A stretch of DNA of 64,000 nucleotides from assembly GCF_027853335.1 (NCBI RefSeq), contig NZ_JAFEUS010000002.1, forward strand, positions 434,001-498,000, in the 5' to 3' direction. This document shows, piece by piece, positions 9,889-19,583 of this stretch; the stretch's first letter is position 1; each line of letters starts with the position of its first letter. The notes beneath the pieces are model-generated. The model did no database searches. It was not told the DNA's origin and was given only the letters and a program-made list of their open reading frames with translations. Made by a program: the position numbers and the translations under genes. This DNA is from Leucobacter sp. UCMA 4100 (lineage in GTDB: Bacteria; Actinomycetota; Actinomycetes; Actinomycetales; Microbacteriaceae).

Positions 9889-9916
9889 ACGCGTTCGGGC
9901 CGAAACCCGAACGCGT
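9889..9916 (-). terminator. Intercistronic hairpin (terminator/attenuator) between rpsK and rpoA
   Basis: Perfect 11-bp stem ACGCGTTCGGG / CCCGAACGCGT with a 6-nt loop. On the minus strand it is followed by TTTCC. It begins 10 nt past the rpsK stop, so it could partially terminate or set the 3' end of the rpsM-rpsK message before rpoA. Confidence 0.65.
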
Positions 9917-9926
9917 GCTATGCACG

Positions 9927-10322
9927 TTAGACGCGGCGACGCTTGGGTGGGCGGCAACCGTTGTGAGCCTGTGGCGTCACGTCGTTGATTGACCCAACCT
10001 CGAGGCCTGCAGCCTGAAGCGAACGAATTGCGGTTTCGCGACCTGAGCCGGGGCCCTTCACGAAAACGTCAACCTTCTTCATGCCGAATTCCTGCGCCTT
10101 GCGAGCTGCTGATTCTGCAGCAAGCTGGGCGGCAAACGGGGTTGACTTACGTGAACCCTTGAAGCCAACGCCACCTGACGACGCCCAGCTGACAACTGCA
10201 CCGCTCGGATCAGTGATCGAAACGATGGTGTTGTTGAACGTCGACTTGATGTGGGCCTGGCCCTGAACGATATTCTTTTTATCCTTGCGGCGCGGTTTGC
10301 GCACTGATGATGGATTAGCCAT
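9927..10322 (-). CDS. rpsK: 30S ribosomal protein S11
   Basis: Platform protein lining the mRNA path. It has 131 residues, normal length. Motifs are [50 protein letters not shown] and the basic C-terminus [13 protein letters not shown]. It lies 30 nt downstream of rpsM. Confidence 0.97.
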   Translation of the reverse strand: MANPSSVRKPRRKDKKNIVQGQAHIKSTFNNTIVSITDPSGAVVSWASSGGVGFKGSRKSTPFAAQLAAESAARKAQEFGMKKVDVFVKGPGSGRETAIRSLQAAGLEVGSINDVTPQAHNGCRPPKRRRV

Positions 10323-10352
10323 GTGTGCTGTACTCCTGAAAGCCTAAGGGTT

Positions 10353-10721
10353 CTACTTCTTCTTACCGGCAACGGTGCGCTTCGGCCCCTTGCGGGTACG
10401 AGCGTTCGTCTTCGTGCGCTGACCGTGCACGGGAAGGCCCTTGCGGTGACGCAGACCCTGGTAGCTACCAACCTCAACCTTGCGGCGAATGTCGGCCTGC
10501 ACCTCACGGCGAAGATCACCTTCGACCTTGAAGTTTTCGTTGATGTAGTCGCGAAGCTGAACGAGCTGCTCGTCGGTCAGGTCCTTGACGCGGATGTTTG
10601 CGTCAATACCGGTTGCCTCGAGCGTCTGCTTTGCACTGGTGCGACCCACGCCATAAATGTACGTGAGTGCGATTTCTACGCGTTTGTCGCGCGGAATGTC
10701 TACTCCTGCGAGACGTGCCAT
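10353..10721 (-). CDS. rpsM: 30S ribosomal protein S13
   Basis: Small-subunit head protein contacting the tRNAs and bridge B1. It has 122 residues from the ATG at 10719-10721. The frame opens earlier, but the conserved start is [20 protein letters not shown], preceded by GGAGAG. Later motifs are [36 protein letters not shown] and a lysine-rich end. Confidence 0.96.
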   Translation of the reverse strand: MARLAGVDIPRDKRVEIALTYIYGVGRTSAKQTLEATGIDANIRVKDLTDEQLVQLRDYINENFKVEGDLRREVQADIRRKVEVGSYQGLRHRKGLPVHGQRTKTNARTRKGPKRTVAGKKK

Positions 10722-10868
10722 GTGTGGCTCTCCTCTATGTATTGGAGGTGTGGTGCGCACCATGGAGCCTGGGCCTCCAACCCAGGGTGTCCCCCGCCGA
10801 GGCGGGTTCTGAGGTGCACATGTATATTCATTTATTGGTTGTAATGTGTGCGCGAGGAGCGCACATTA
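10722..10868. other. Intergenic region between rpmJ and rpsM with several hairpins
   Basis: 147 nt. It contains the inverted repeats CCTGGG/CCCAGG (about 10769-10788), CCCGCC/GGCGGG (about 10795-10806) and an imperfect GTGCGC-type hairpin directly after the rpmJ stop (10847-10868). An A/T-rich stretch at 10818-10845 could host a promoter for rpsM, but I find no clear -35/-10 pair. Confidence 0.45.
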
Positions 10869-10982
10869 CTAACCCTGGCGCTGCTTGTGACGCGGGTTCT
10901 CGCAGATGACCATCACGCGACCGTGACGGCGAATCACCTTGCAGTTATCGCAGATCTTCTTAACGCTGGGCTTTACCTTCAT
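10869..10982 (-). CDS. rpmJ: 50S ribosomal protein L36
   Basis: Smallest ribosomal protein, 37 residues: it begins [15 protein letters not shown] and ends NPRHKQRQG. The zinc-ribbon ligands Cys11, Cys14, Cys27 and His33 are all present, so this is the zinc-binding (C+) form. It lies between infA and rpsM, the usual actinobacterial position. Confidence 0.95.
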   Translation of the reverse strand: MKVKPSVKKICDNCKVIRRHGRVMVICENPRHKQRQG

Positions 10983-11049
10983 GTGGAATCCTTGGTATTC
11001 GCTGTCCTCGTACTCATGAGGTTCATGAGCCGTTACTTCTCAGCCGTCG

Positions 11050-11292
11050 TTACTTGTAGCGGTAAGTGATGCGACCACGGGTCAGGTCATAGGGCGTGAG
11101 CTCTACAAGCACCCGATCTTCGGGAAGAATGCGAATGTAGTGCTGACGCATTTTCCCTGAGATGTGTGCAAGAACGAGGTGTCCATTCGTCAATTCGACG
11201 CGGAACTGGGCATTGGGAAGCGCCTCGACGACGCGGCCCTCGAGCTCAATAACGCCTTCTTTTTGCTTCTTGGGACGATCTTGCTTGGCCAT
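11050..11292 (-). CDS. infA: Translation initiation factor IF-1
   Basis: OB-fold factor that occupies the A site during initiation. It has 80 residues against the usual 72-73. The excess is a basic insertion near the N-terminus (QDRPKKQ) before the conserved [20 protein letters not shown]. The remainder, including GHISGKMR-type [23 protein letters not shown] and RGRITYRYK, is standard. It follows a probable promoter at 11370-11399 and precedes rpmJ. Confidence 0.95.
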   Translation of the reverse strand: MAKQDRPKKQKEGVIELEGRVVEALPNAQFRVELTNGHLVLAHISGKMRQHYIRILPEDRVLVELTPYDLTRGRITYRYK

Positions 11293-11369
11293 AGCCTCAC
11301 TATCACTTGTTCAACGATGCTGGTCGTGCGGATACGCATGCGCGAGCATACATAATCCACCAAAGATCT

Positions 11370-11399
11370 ATAATAGACCTAGCGGCCGGTACTTGTCCA
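11370..11399 (-). promoter_or_regulatory. Probable promoter upstream of infA
   Basis: On the minus strand, TGGACA (11394-11399) and TATTAT (11370-11375) are separated by 18 nt. This is a good sigma-70-type match in the 129-nt gap between map and infA, about 78 nt before the infA ATG. Confidence 0.55.
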
Positions 11400-11421
11400 G
11401 TCGCTATGAGAAGTTCCCTCG

Positions 11422-12261
11422 CTAGGCGATGGGAACGGGGGTAATCCCGAAGGGCTTCAGGCCCGCTGCCCCGCCGTCTTCGGCGGTGAGAACCCAGATA
11501 CCGTCTTTATGAACGGCGACCGTCTGCTCCCACTGGCAGCTCATCTTGCCATCGGCCATCGCGACGGTCCAGTCATCATCGAGCACGATCGTTTCGGGAC
11601 GACCCTCTGAAATGATTGGCTCGATTGCGACGCACAACCCTGGCTTGATTTCTGGGCCCGCAAAGTTCACCGGGTAGTTAAACACGGGCGGAGCCTCGTG
11701 CATCTTCCGGCCGATACCGTGCCCAATGTAGTCTTCAACGATTCCAAAGTCGCTGACCTTACGGACATGCTTGGCAATCGCGTCACCGACCTCATTGAGG
11801 TGGGTTCCGTGCGCGAGCTGTGCGATACCGTGCCACATCGCGTCATGGGTCACCTGGCTGAGCTTTTGTTGACGCTCAGTGCGCTCAGGACGCTCGGGAT
11901 CGGGGAGCACGACGGTAATCGCCGCATCGCCGTTCCAGCCCTTGATAATCGCTCCGACATCGAGCGAGACCATGTCGCCTGGCTCGAGCGGGCGGTCATT
12001 CGGGATGCCGTGCACGACATGCTCGTTCACGCTCGCGCAAATCGTGTGGCGGTAGCCAGGCTCGAGCATAAAGTTTGGCTCGCCACCGAGGTCACGAATG
12101 GCCTGCTCTGCGATGGCATCGAGCTCAAGGGTGGTCATGCCAACCTTGATTTCTCGTTTCATGGCCGCAAGTGCCGCCCCTGTCGCCTTGCCCGGCTCGA
12201 TCATGAGCCGGAGCTGGGCAGGAGATTTGTAGAACGATTTACGCAGAATGTTACGAGCCAT
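11422..12261 (-). CDS. map: Methionine aminopeptidase, type I
   Basis: Removes the initiator methionine from nascent proteins. It has 279 residues. The metal-binding pattern is visible: first His in HGIPNDRPLEPGDMVS, Asp residues in LDVGAIIKGWNGDAAI, the second His in GHGIGRKMHEAP, and Glu residues in VAIEPII and CQWEQTVAV. It starts 6 nt after adk in the secY-adk-map group. Confidence 0.96.
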   Translation of the reverse strand: MARNILRKSFYKSPAQLRLMIEPGKATGAALAAMKREIKVGMTTLELDAIAEQAIRDLGGEPNFMLEPGYRHTICASVNEHVVHGIPNDRPLEPGDMVSLDVGAIIKGWNGDAAITVVLPDPERPERTERQQKLSQVTHDAMWHGIAQLAHGTHLNEVGDAIAKHVRKVSDFGIVEDYIGHGIGRKMHEAPPVFNYPVNFAGPEIKPGLCVAIEPIISEGRPETIVLDDDWTVAMADGKMSCQWEQTVAVHKDGIWVLTAEDGGAAGLKPFGITPVPIA

Positions 12262-12267
12262 AACGAG

Positions 12268-12846
12268 CTAGGAAAGCACCCCTTCGAGAGCTGTGTTAAT
12301 ACGATTAGCGACTTCTTCGACGGTGCCGAGACCGTCGACAGCGACAAGGATACCGCGCTCGCTGAAGAGATGAATGAGCGGAGCGGTTTGCTCGGCATAG
12401 ACCTCCTGGCGGTGGCGAATGACCTCTTCGGTGTCGTCTGCACGCCCCTCGAGCTGTGCACGGTTGAGCAAGCGAGCGACGACCTCATCGGTGTCTGCCT
12501 CGAGCAGAACAACAGCATCAAGCTTCGCGTTCACGGGTGCGAGCATCGCATCGAGCGCGTGCACCTGATCGACAGTACGGGGGTAACCATCGAGCAAGAA
12601 GCCGTTCTTGGCATCATCTTGCTGAAGGCGATCCGCTACGATCTCGTTCGTCAGAGCGTCTGGAACCAGCTCGCCTGACTCGATGATCTGCTGAACACGC
12701 TTGCCGAGTTCTGTCTGGCCCTTGATGTTCGCACGGAAGATATCTCCGGTCGAGATTGCAGGAATTTCGAAGGTCGTTGCGATCTGTGTAGCCTGAGTGC
12801 CCTTTCCCGCTCCGGGAGGGCCAATGATAAGAAGACGAGCGGTCAT
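12268..12846 (-). CDS. adk: Adenylate kinase
   Basis: Interconverts AMP, ADP and ATP. It has 192 residues. The P-loop [12 protein letters not shown] is at residues 9-20, AMP-binding is in STGDIFR, and [12 protein letters not shown] and the short lid [10 protein letters not shown] follow. The short lid makes it the non-zinc form usual in actinobacteria. Its ATG overlaps the secY stop by 1 nt (TAATG), indicating translational coupling. Confidence 0.97.
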   Translation of the reverse strand: MTARLLIIGPPGAGKGTQATQIATTFEIPAISTGDIFRANIKGQTELGKRVQQIIESGELVPDALTNEIVADRLQQDDAKNGFLLDGYPRTVDQVHALDAMLAPVNAKLDAVVLLEADTDEVVARLLNRAQLEGRADDTEEVIRHRQEVYAEQTAPLIHLFSERGILVAVDGLGTVEEVANRINTALEGVLS

Positions 12847-14174
12847 TACTTGAGGAGTCCTTCATAGTGTCGTTGCTGCAGCTGAGCATCAATCTGCTTC
12901 ACCGTGTCAAGGCCGACGCCAACGATAATAAGAATCGAGGCTCCGCCGAACGGGAAGTTTGCGTTTGCGCCAAAGAATGACAGTGCAACGAGCGGAATAA
13001 GAGCGATGATACCGAGGTACAGTGAGCCGGCACTCGTGATGCGCGAGAGCACGTACTGGAGGTAATCAGCGGTTGGCTTGCCCGCACGAATGCCAGGAAC
13101 AAAGCCGCCGTACTTCTTCATGTTGTCTGCAACCTCGTCAGGGTTAAACGTGATCTGGACGTAGAAGAAGGTAAAGCCAATGATGAGCAGGAAGAAGACC
13201 AGCATGTAGAGAGGCTGGTCGCCCTGCATGAGGTTCTGTGAGATCCACACAACCCAACCCTTGGGCTCTTCACCAGCTGCTGGCTGGTTGAACTGCGTCA
13301 GCAACATGGGCAGGTAGAGCAGTGACGAAGCGAAGATCACGGGGATCACGCCAGCCATGTTCACCTTGATGGGAATGTAGGTGTTCGAACCACCGTAGGT
13401 TCGACGGCCAACGACGCGCTTCGCGTACTGGACCGGAATACGACGCTGCGACTGCTCGACAAAGACCACTGCCGCGACGACGATCATGCCGACTGCCAGC
13501 ACGAAGAAGAAGACCTCCCAGCCCTTGGCAACCTTGATCTGCCACAGGGCGCTTGGGAAGGTAGCCGCGATTGACGTGAAGATGAGGAGCGACATGCCGT
13601 TGCCCACACCGCGCTCGGTGATGAGCTCACCGAACCACATGATGAGGCCGGTACCCGCGGTCATCACGAGAATCATGATGAGCATTGCGTACCACTCTTG
13701 CGACACGAGGTTCTGACATGCAATCTCGTTGCTCTGGCCGAAGAGCATGCCTGAGCGTGCCACGGTGATGAGCGTCGTTGACTGCAGAATCGCGAGACCA
13801 ATCGTGAGGTAACGCGTGTACTGGGTGAGTCGCGCCTGGCCAGCCTGGCCTTCCTTGTGAAGCGTCTCGAAGTGAGGAATCACAACACGCAGCAACTGCG
13901 TGATAATCGAGGCCGTAATGTACGGCATGATGCCGAGCGCGAAGATCGAGAGCTGCAAGAGCGCTCCACCGCTAAACAGGTTGACCATTTGGTAGAGACC
14001 CGCGGTCTCTTGCGCAGACTGGTTTGCTGCGAGACACATCTGGACATTGTCAAAGCTCACATAGGGCGTCGGAATAAAAGAGCCGAACCTGAACAGCACA
14101 ATAATGCTGAGTGTGAACATGATCTTACGCCTGAGATCTGGCGTTTTCATGATGCGTCGAATGGCGCTAAACAA
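12846..14174 (-). CDS. secY: Protein translocase subunit SecY
   Basis: Channel subunit of the Sec translocon, with ten membrane segments over 442 residues. I place the start at TTG 14172-14174, because AGGAGG lies 6 nt upstream and homology begins at [18 protein letters not shown]. The frame is open 18 codons further but without conservation. Recognisable segments include [20 protein letters not shown] and [12 protein letters not shown]. It is separated from rplO by a strong terminator, so it probably has its own promoter. Confidence 0.95.
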   Translation of the reverse strand: MFSAIRRIMKTPDLRRKIMFTLSIIVLFRFGSFIPTPYVSFDNVQMCLAANQSAQETAGLYQMVNLFSGGALLQLSIFALGIMPYITASIITQLLRVVIPHFETLHKEGQAGQARLTQYTRYLTIGLAILQSTTLITVARSGMLFGQSNEIACQNLVSQEWYAMLIMILVMTAGTGLIMWFGELITERGVGNGMSLLIFTSIAATFPSALWQIKVAKGWEVFFFVLAVGMIVVAAVVFVEQSQRRIPVQYAKRVVGRRTYGGSNTYIPIKVNMAGVIPVIFASSLLYLPMLLTQFNQPAAGEEPKGWVVWISQNLMQGDQPLYMLVFFLLIIGFTFFYVQITFNPDEVADNMKKYGGFVPGIRAGKPTADYLQYVLSRITSAGSLYLGIIALIPLVALSFFGANANFPFGGASILIIVGVGLDTVKQIDAQLQQRHYEGLLK

Positions 14175-14285
14175 CAGCTGCCTCCTGGGTGGGGGAAATG
14201 AGGACCGTGAAAATAGACACACGACCAAATACTTATCTTACACTACCCCACCCGTTTCACTCTCGAAAAGTTTCGTTATACGCAA

Positions 14286-14318
14286 AACGGCCCCCGACGC
14301 TTTCGCACGGGGGCCGTT
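14286..14318 (-). terminator. Terminator after rplO
   Basis: Perfect 11-bp stem AACGGCCCCCG / CGGGGGCCGTT with an 11-nt loop. On the minus strand it is followed by TTTTGCG. It closes the S10/spc transcript before secY. Confidence 0.88.
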
Positions 14319-14335
14319 CGCTGGCCTAAACCAAA

Positions 14336-14830
14336 TTAGTTAACGCTACCGCCAGCTGCAGCAATCTTCTCTGCTGCAGATGCCGACACCTTGTCAACTG
14401 AGATGTTCAGCTTGACCTGGATGTCACCGGTGCCGAGAACCTTCACGGGCTGGTTCTTGCGAACTGCGCCCTTTGCAACGAGGTCATCGATAGTCACGTC
14501 GCCACCCTGTGGGTAGAGCTCGGCGAGCTTCGCCAGGTTCACAACCTGGTACTCGGTGCGGAAGGGGTTCTTGAACCCGCGGAGCTTCGGGGTGCGCATG
14601 TGCAGTGGCATCTGCCCACCCTCAAAGCCAGCGCGAACCTGGTAGCGAGCCTTCGTACCCTTGGTACCGCGGCCTGCGGTCTTACCCTTCGAAGCTTCAC
14701 CGCGACCAACACGGGTCTTGGTGGGCTTTGAGCCGGGTGCGGGACGGAGGTGGTGCATCTTCAAAAGCTGCACGTTCTGCTCCTCTGCCTGGGCGGCCTT
14801 CTTGGCCGCTGGCTTCTTCTCTTCGGTCAT
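14336..14830 (-). CDS. rplO: 50S ribosomal protein L15
   Basis: Large-subunit assembly protein, 164 residues. The conserved core starts after about 20 Lys/Ala/Glu-rich residues at [51 protein letters not shown] and the C-terminal core follow. Its ATG overlaps the rpmD stop by 1 nt. It is the last gene of the spc block here. Confidence 0.96.
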   Translation of the reverse strand: MTEEKKPAAKKAAQAEEQNVQLLKMHHLRPAPGSKPTKTRVGRGEASKGKTAGRGTKGTKARYQVRAGFEGGQMPLHMRTPKLRGFKNPFRTEYQVVNLAKLAELYPQGGDVTIDDLVAKGAVRKNQPVKVLGTGDIQVKLNISVDKVSASAAEKIAAAGGSVN

Positions 14831-15015
14831 TAGTCGATCTCCTCAACTTCAACGAGGTGAGCAACAGTGCGCACGTAGCCGCGGTTTGCGAGGGTATCTT
14901 CGCGAACGACCGTCTGGCCGATGCGCTTGAGACCCAAGCTACGCAGCGTGTCACGCTGGTTCTGCTTCTCACTGATTACCGACTTGATCTGGGTAATTTT
15001 GAGGTTTTTAGCCAT
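14830..15015 (-). CDS. rpmD: 50S ribosomal protein L30
   Basis: 61 residues. It has the compact L30 fold with [19 protein letters not shown] and [21 protein letters not shown]. It starts 2 nt after rpsE and overlaps the rplO start by 1 nt. Confidence 0.95.
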   Translation of the reverse strand: MAKNLKITQIKSVISEKQNQRDTLRSLGLKRIGQTVVREDTLANRGYVRTVAHLVEVEEID

Positions 15016-15017
15016 GC

Positions 15018-15725
15018 TTACGCACCTGCCTTTGCCTGTTCAGCACGCTCTGCAGCGGCCTTGGCCTCTGCGCGAACGATGCGTGCGGGCGCCACCTGAT
15101 CAAAGTCAAGCCCACGGCGAGCTGCGACCGCGCGAGGCTCTTCCAGAAGCTGGAGAGCTGCGACGGTTGCGTGCACGATGTTGAGCGTGTTCGATGAACC
15201 GAGTGACTTTGAAAGTACGTCGTGAATGCCTGCGCACTCAAGAACTGCACGAACAGGGCCACCGGCGATAACACCGGTACCGGCTGCTGCGGGACGAAGC
15301 AGAACAACGCCTGCTGCGGCCTCACCCTGAACTGGGTGCGGGATGGTGCTGCCGACGCGAGGAACGCGGAAGAAGTTCTTCTTCGCCTCTTCGACGCCCT
15401 TCGAAATTGCGAGGGGAACTTCCTTCGCCTTTCCGTAGCCAACGCCAACCATGCCGTTACCGTCGCCTACGACGACGAGAGCGGTGAAGCTAAAGCGACG
15501 ACCACCCTTAACAACCTTTGAAACGCGGTTGATCGTTACAACGCGCTCGAGGAACTGGCTCTCGTTACGATCACGAGCGCCACGCTCACCACGGGTGCCG
15601 CGATCGCGGCTGCCACGGCGTGCTTCGCGAGGTTCGTTGCGGTGTTCCTGGGCCTGGTTCTGGCCTTCCGCTGCCTCGTTCTGTGGCTCTGCAGTCACTT
15701 GCTGCTCCTTCTGATTCTCGCTCAC
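15018..15725 (-). CDS. rpsE: 30S ribosomal protein S5
   Basis: Fidelity-related small-subunit protein. It has 235 residues. The S5 core starts only at [21 protein letters not shown] (about residue 55), preceded by a Gln/Glu/Arg/Gly low-complexity extension. Further motifs are [21 protein letters not shown] and [17 protein letters not shown]. Translation starts at GTG 15723-15725, overlapping the rplR stop (GTGA). Confidence 0.96.
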   Translation of the reverse strand: MSENQKEQQVTAEPQNEAAEGQNQAQEHRNEPREARRGSRDRGTRGERGARDRNESQFLERVVTINRVSKVVKGGRRFSFTALVVVGDGNGMVGVGYGKAKEVPLAISKGVEEAKKNFFRVPRVGSTIPHPVQGEAAAGVVLLRPAAAGTGVIAGGPVRAVLECAGIHDVLSKSLGSSNTLNIVHATVAALQLLEEPRAVAARRGLDFDQVAPARIVRAEAKAAAERAEQAKAGA

Positions 15726-16096
15726 AGGCTCAGCCCTACCTCTCGGGCTCCGTCAGCAACCGCTGCAACGCGGCCCGCGTACTTGCTGCCGCCACGGTCG
15801 AAGACAACAGAAACAATTCCTGCATCCTTCGCGCGTGCGCCAACGAGCTCGCCAACCTTGCGTGCCTTAGCGGTCTTGTCGCCGTCGAATGCACGGAGGT
15901 CAGCCTCCATGGTCGAGGCGTATGCAATGGTGTGGCCCTTTGCATCATCAACAACCTGCACAAACACGTGACGTGATGAGCGGGTTACGACGAGACGGGG
16001 GCGCTCGGTGGTGCCAACAATCTTTTTGCGCAGGCGTGCGTGGCGGCGAATACGTGCCGCTGCACGGCCCTTGGCGCGAGTCATTGATCCGGCCAT
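15722..16096 (-). CDS. rplR: 50S ribosomal protein L18
   Basis: 5S-rRNA-binding protein. It has 124 residues from the ATG at 16094-16096; a second ATG four codons later is an alternative start. Motifs are [39 protein letters not shown] and [21 protein letters not shown]. The stop overlaps the rpsE GTG start. Confidence 0.95.
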   Translation of the reverse strand: MAGSMTRAKGRAAARIRRHARLRKKIVGTTERPRLVVTRSSRHVFVQVVDDAKGHTIAYASTMEADLRAFDGDKTAKARKVGELVGARAKDAGIVSVVFDRGGSKYAGRVAAVADGAREVGLSL

Positions 16097-16098
16097 GA

Positions 16099-16635
16099 TT
16101 ACTTACCAGCCTTTCCAGCCTTGCGACGAACCTGTTCGCCTTCGTAACGCACGCCCTTGCCCTTGTAGGGTTCTGGCTTGCGGAGCTTACGAATGTTTGC
16201 TGCGGTTTCGCCTACAGCCTGCTTGTCAATGCCGCGAACCGTGATCTTGTTGTTGCCTTCGACCTCGATGGTGATGCCCGCGGGTGCATCGAACTGGACC
16301 GGGTGTGAGAAGCCGAGGGCGAGCTCGAGGCCCTGCCCCTTCGCCTGGACACGGTAACCGGTGCCGACAACCTCGAGCGACTTTGCGTAGCCCTCGGTGA
16401 CGCCGATGATGATGTTGTTGAGCAGGGTACGAGTCAGGCCGTGCAGCGAACGTGATTCACGCTCGTCGTTCGGGCGGCTGACAGTGATCTGCCCATCTTC
16501 GAGTGCAACCGTAATGGGAGCAGGAACGGTGTGTGAGAGTTCGCCCTTGGGGCCCTTCACAGTGACGTCCTGACCATTGATGGTTACCGTTACGCTACCG
16601 GGAACTCCGATAGGAAGCTTTCCAATACGTGACAT
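16099..16635 (-). CDS. rplF: 50S ribosomal protein L6
   Basis: Large-subunit protein near the GTPase-associated centre, 178 residues. It has two L6 repeats. Motifs are [49 protein letters not shown] and the C-terminal [20 protein letters not shown]. It starts 9 nt after rpsH. Confidence 0.97.
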   Translation of the reverse strand: MSRIGKLPIGVPGSVTVTINGQDVTVKGPKGELSHTVPAPITVALEDGQITVSRPNDERESRSLHGLTRTLLNNIIIGVTEGYAKSLEVVGTGYRVQAKGQGLELALGFSHPVQFDAPAGITIEVEGNNKITVRGIDKQAVGETAANIRKLRKPEPYKGKGVRYEGEQVRRKAGKAGK

Positions 16636-16644
16636 GAGAGCCCC

Positions 16645-17043
16645 CTACCAAACGTAAGCGAGAACTTCCCCGCCTACGCCCTTCTGCTCGGCTTCACGGT
16701 CCGTGAGGAGCCCTGAAGAGGTTGACAGGATTGCGATTCCCAGGCCACCGAGTACCGTTGGCACCTCGGTTGAACGCGCGTATACCCGGAGGCCGGGCTT
16801 TGAAACGCGCTTAATGCCTTCAATCGAACGTGAACGGTTCGGGCCGTACTTCAGCGTGAGGGTGAGGTTGGTGCCGACGCGAGCGTCTTCAACCTTCCAG
16901 CCTGAAATGTAGCCTTCACGCTTGAGGATATCTGCAATGCGCTCCTTGAGTTTGGAGCCAGGAACAGAGACCTCATCGTGGTACGCCGAGTTGGCGTTGC
17001 GCAGTCTGGTAAGCAAGTCTGCTACCGGATCTGTCATCGTCAT
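16645..17043 (-). CDS. rpsH: 30S ribosomal protein S8
   Basis: rRNA-binding assembly protein, 132 residues. Motifs are [41 protein letters not shown] and C-terminal [23 protein letters not shown]. It is separated from rplE by 157 nt of structured DNA in which the S14 gene, common at this place, is missing. Confidence 0.97.
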   Translation of the reverse strand: MTMTDPVADLLTRLRNANSAYHDEVSVPGSKLKERIADILKREGYISGWKVEDARVGTNLTLTLKYGPNRSRSIEGIKRVSKPGLRVYARSTEVPTVLGGLGIAILSTSSGLLTDREAEQKGVGGEVLAYVW

Positions 17044-17120
17044 GATGTGTCTTCTTTCTCGCCTGGTTTCGTCGACCCGTACACGGGAGACGACCTGGGT
17101 GGTTCATGAGCGGCCAGGAC

Positions 17121-17177
17121 CAGCTGCACGAGGCAGCTGTCCAGACGCCAGTGTCGGGCAGGCCGAAGCCTGCCCGA
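17121..17177 (-). other. Two intercistronic hairpins between rplE and rpsH
   Basis: CAGCTGC (17121-17127) pairs with GCAGCTG (17133-17139). TCGGGCAGGC (17154-17163) pairs perfectly with GCCTGCCCGA (17168-17177) around a tetraloop that reads TTCG on the minus (RNA) strand. No T run follows. They lie in the 157-nt gap after rplE and could be processing, stabilising or attenuator structures. Confidence 0.6.
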
Positions 17178-17200
17178 TCCTGACCGTCATGGTGAACTAT

Positions 17201-17782
17201 TTACGCGTCTTGCTTGAACGGGAAGCCGAGCTCTCGCAGGAGAGCGCGTCCTTCCTCATCCGACTTCGCGGTGGTAACGACAGTGATGTCGAAACCGCGC
17301 ACGCGATCAATCTTATCCTGATCGATCTCGTGAAATACACTCTGTTCGGTCAAACCGAAGGTGTAGTTACCGTTTCCGTCGAACTGCTTGGGTGAAAGAC
17401 CACGGAAGTCACGAATACGCGGCAGTGCCAGCGATACGAGACGGTCCATGAACTCCCACGCGCGATCGCCACGCATGGTGACGTGTGCACCAATTGCCTG
17501 GCCCTCGCGCAGCTTGAACTGAGCGATCGACTTGCGAGCCTTGGTTACCATCGGCTTCTGACCGGTGATGAGGGTGAGATCGTTGATCGCGCCCTCGATA
17601 ACCTTGCTGTCGCGTGCCGCTTCGCCAACGCCCGAGTTCACAACGATCTTGACGATACGTGGAACCTGCATGACGTTGTTGTAACCGAACTCCTTCTGGA
17701 GCGCGGGAACAATATCAGCGCGGTACTTCTGCTTGAGACGCGGCTGGATTTTGCCAGCCACTGCAGCAGTCTGCTCTGCCAT
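17201..17782 (-). CDS. rplE: 50S ribosomal protein L5
   Basis: 5S-rRNA-associated central protuberance protein, 193 residues. Motifs are [58 protein letters not shown] and [20 protein letters not shown]. The ATG overlaps the rplX stop by 1 nt. Confidence 0.97.
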   Translation of the reverse strand: MAEQTAAVAGKIQPRLKQKYRADIVPALQKEFGYNNVMQVPRIVKIVVNSGVGEAARDSKVIEGAINDLTLITGQKPMVTKARKSIAQFKLREGQAIGAHVTMRGDRAWEFMDRLVSLALPRIRDFRGLSPKQFDGNGNYTFGLTEQSVFHEIDQDKIDRVRGFDITVVTTAKSDEEGRALLRELGFPFKQDA

Positions 17783-18144
17783 TAGATGTCCTTCCCAGAC
17801 TTCTTCGCGAAGCGAACACGAACGGTCTTCTTCACACCGTTCTTCTCAACCTCTTCGACGCGGAAGCCAACGCGGGTCGGCTTCTTCGTTTCGGGATCAA
17901 CGAGTGCAACGTTTGACACGTGGATCGGCGCCTCGTGAGTTTCGAGACCGCCTTCCTTTGCGCCGCGCTGTGACTGACCGACCTTCACGTGCTTGGTGAC
18001 GTAGTTAACGCCCTCAACGATCACGCGATCTGAGTCGGTCAGAACCTCGATGACGAGGCCCTGCTTGCCGCGGTAGCCACCGCGGTCCTGCGACGGGCCT
18101 GAGATGACCTCTACGAGGTCGCCCTTCTTGATCTTCGAGCCCAT
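17782..18144 (-). CDS. rplX: 50S ribosomal protein L24
   Basis: Assembly initiator protein with a KOW motif. It has 120 residues, slightly longer than average. Motifs are [41 protein letters not shown] and [20 protein letters not shown]. It starts 3 nt after rplN. Confidence 0.96.
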   Translation of the reverse strand: MGSKIKKGDLVEVISGPSQDRGGYRGKQGLVIEVLTDSDRVIVEGVNYVTKHVKVGQSQRGAKEGGLETHEAPIHVSNVALVDPETKKPTRVGFRVEEVEKNGVKKTVRVRFAKKSGKDI

Positions 18145-18147
18145 GGA

Positions 18148-18516
18148 CTAGATCACCTCCGGTGCGAGTGAAACGATCTTCATGAACTTCTTGTCACGAA
18201 GCTCGCGGCCTACGGGGCCAAAGATACGGGTGCCGCGTGGCTCACCGTCTGCCTTAAGAATGACAGCAGCGTTCTCATCGAAGCTGATGTACGACCCGTC
18301 AACACGACGGGTTTCCTTCTTCGTGCGAACGATAACTGCCTTAACGACATCGCCCTTCTTGACGTTGCCGCCAGGAATAGCATCTTTGACCGTAGCAACG
18401 ATGGTGTCGCCAAGACCTGCGTAGCGACGACCTGAGCCGCCGAGAACGCGAATCGTGAGCAACTCCTTTGCGCCGGTGTTATCGGCTACCTTGAGTCGGG
18501 ATTCCTGCTGAATCAC
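18148..18516 (-). CDS. rplN: 50S ribosomal protein L14
   Basis: Large-subunit interface protein, exactly the typical 122 residues. Motifs are [53 protein letters not shown] and [21 protein letters not shown]. It lies 35 nt after rpsQ, where the S10 block passes into the spc block. Confidence 0.97.
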   Translation of the reverse strand: MIQQESRLKVADNTGAKELLTIRVLGGSGRRYAGLGDTIVATVKDAIPGGNVKKGDVVKAVIVRTKKETRRVDGSYISFDENAAVILKADGEPRGTRIFGPVGRELRDKKFMKIVSLAPEVI

Positions 18517-18551
18517 TTGTTACTCCTTCTATGCAGTAAACGGAAAACCGC

Positions 18552-18845
18552 TTACTTCGCCTTCTCGAGAATCTCAACGAGGCGCCAGCGCTTAGTAGCG
18601 CTCAAGGGGCGAGTCTCGTGAATGAGCACGAGGTCACCGATGCCTGCGGTGTTACCTGCATCGTGTACGTGCACCTTCGTTGAGCGGCGCATGACCTTGC
18701 CGTAGAGAGGGTGCTTAACGCGATCCTCTACCTCGACAACGATGGTCTTGTCCATCTTGTCGCTGACAACGTAGCCGCGGCGAGCCTTGCGGTAACCGCG
18801 CTGCTCGGCCTGCTGGTCAGCGGTCTGAGTTTCGACCTTTGCCAT
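18552..18845 (-). CDS. rpsQ: 30S ribosomal protein S17
   Basis: OB-fold assembly protein, 97 residues. Conserved [38 protein letters not shown] and [19 protein letters not shown] follow an N-terminal extension of about 18 residues. It starts 2 nt after rpmC. Confidence 0.96.
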   Translation of the reverse strand: MAKVETQTADQQAEQRGYRKARRGYVVSDKMDKTIVVEVEDRVKHPLYGKVMRRSTKVHVHDAGNTAGIGDLVLIHETRPLSATKRWRLVEILEKAK

Positions 18846-18847
18846 GG

Positions 18848-19162
18848 TTAGGCCTCCTTCGTTTCAGCGGCAGTCTCTGCCTTTTCGCTCTTCTTAGCGG
18901 CTGCCTTCTTCTTAGGCGCTGCTGCGGGAGCTGCTACGGGCGTCGTACGAATTCCGAGCTCACGCTCGCGAATGACGGTGTAGATACGTGCGATGTCGCG
19001 CTTCACCTGGCGAACACGGCCGTGGCTCTCGAGCTGGCCGGTTGCTGACTGGAAGCGGAGGTTGAACAATTCAGCCTTCGACTTCTTGAGTTCCTCTTCG
19101 AGGCGCTCGTTTTCGAATGTATCGAGCTCGCTGATGGCGAGTTCCTTCGTTCCGATGGCCAT
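18848..19162 (-). CDS. rpmC: 50S ribosomal protein L29
   Basis: Tunnel-exit protein. It has 104 residues. The conserved part ([51 protein letters not shown]) ends near residue 72 and is followed by an Ala/Lys/Glu low-complexity tail, common in actinobacteria. Its ATG overlaps the rplP stop by 1 nt. Confidence 0.95.
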   Translation of the reverse strand: MAIGTKELAISELDTFENERLEEELKKSKAELFNLRFQSATGQLESHGRVRQVKRDIARIYTVIRERELGIRTTPVAAPAAAPKKKAAAKKSEKAETAAETKEA

Positions 19163-19581
19163 TACGCGTCGCCCTCCTCACGTTTGATAATGCGTGCCTT
19201 CATGGGGAGTTTGTGAATTGCGCGAGTGAGTGCTTCACGAGCGAGCTGCTCATCAACACCTGCTACCTCGAACATCACGCGCCCTGGCTTGACGTTTGCT
19301 ACCCACCACTCAGGTGAGCCTTTACCTGAACCCATGCGGGTCTCGGCTGGCTTCTTGGTGAGGGGACGGTCTGGGTAAATGTTGATCCAGACCTTACCGC
19401 CACGCTTGATGTGACGGGTCATCGCGATACGAGCTGCCTCGATCTGACGGTTGGTCACGTATGCGTGGGTTACTGCCTGAATGCCGTATTCACCGAAGGT
19501 GACCTTCGTGCCACCAGTTGCCTGGCCTTTACGGCTCGGGTGGTGCTGCTTACGGTACTTGACTCGACGTGGAATCAGCAT
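19162..19581 (-). CDS. rplP: 50S ribosomal protein L16
   Basis: Protein near the A-site tRNA elbow, 139 residues. Motifs are [60 protein letters not shown] and [20 protein letters not shown]. It starts 2 nt after rpsC. Confidence 0.97.
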   Translation of the reverse strand: MLIPRRVKYRKQHHPSRKGQATGGTKVTFGEYGIQAVTHAYVTNRQIEAARIAMTRHIKRGGKVWINIYPDRPLTKKPAETRMGSGKGSPEWWVANVKPGRVMFEVAGVDEQLAREALTRAIHKLPMKARIIKREEGDA

Positions 19582-19583
19582 GT

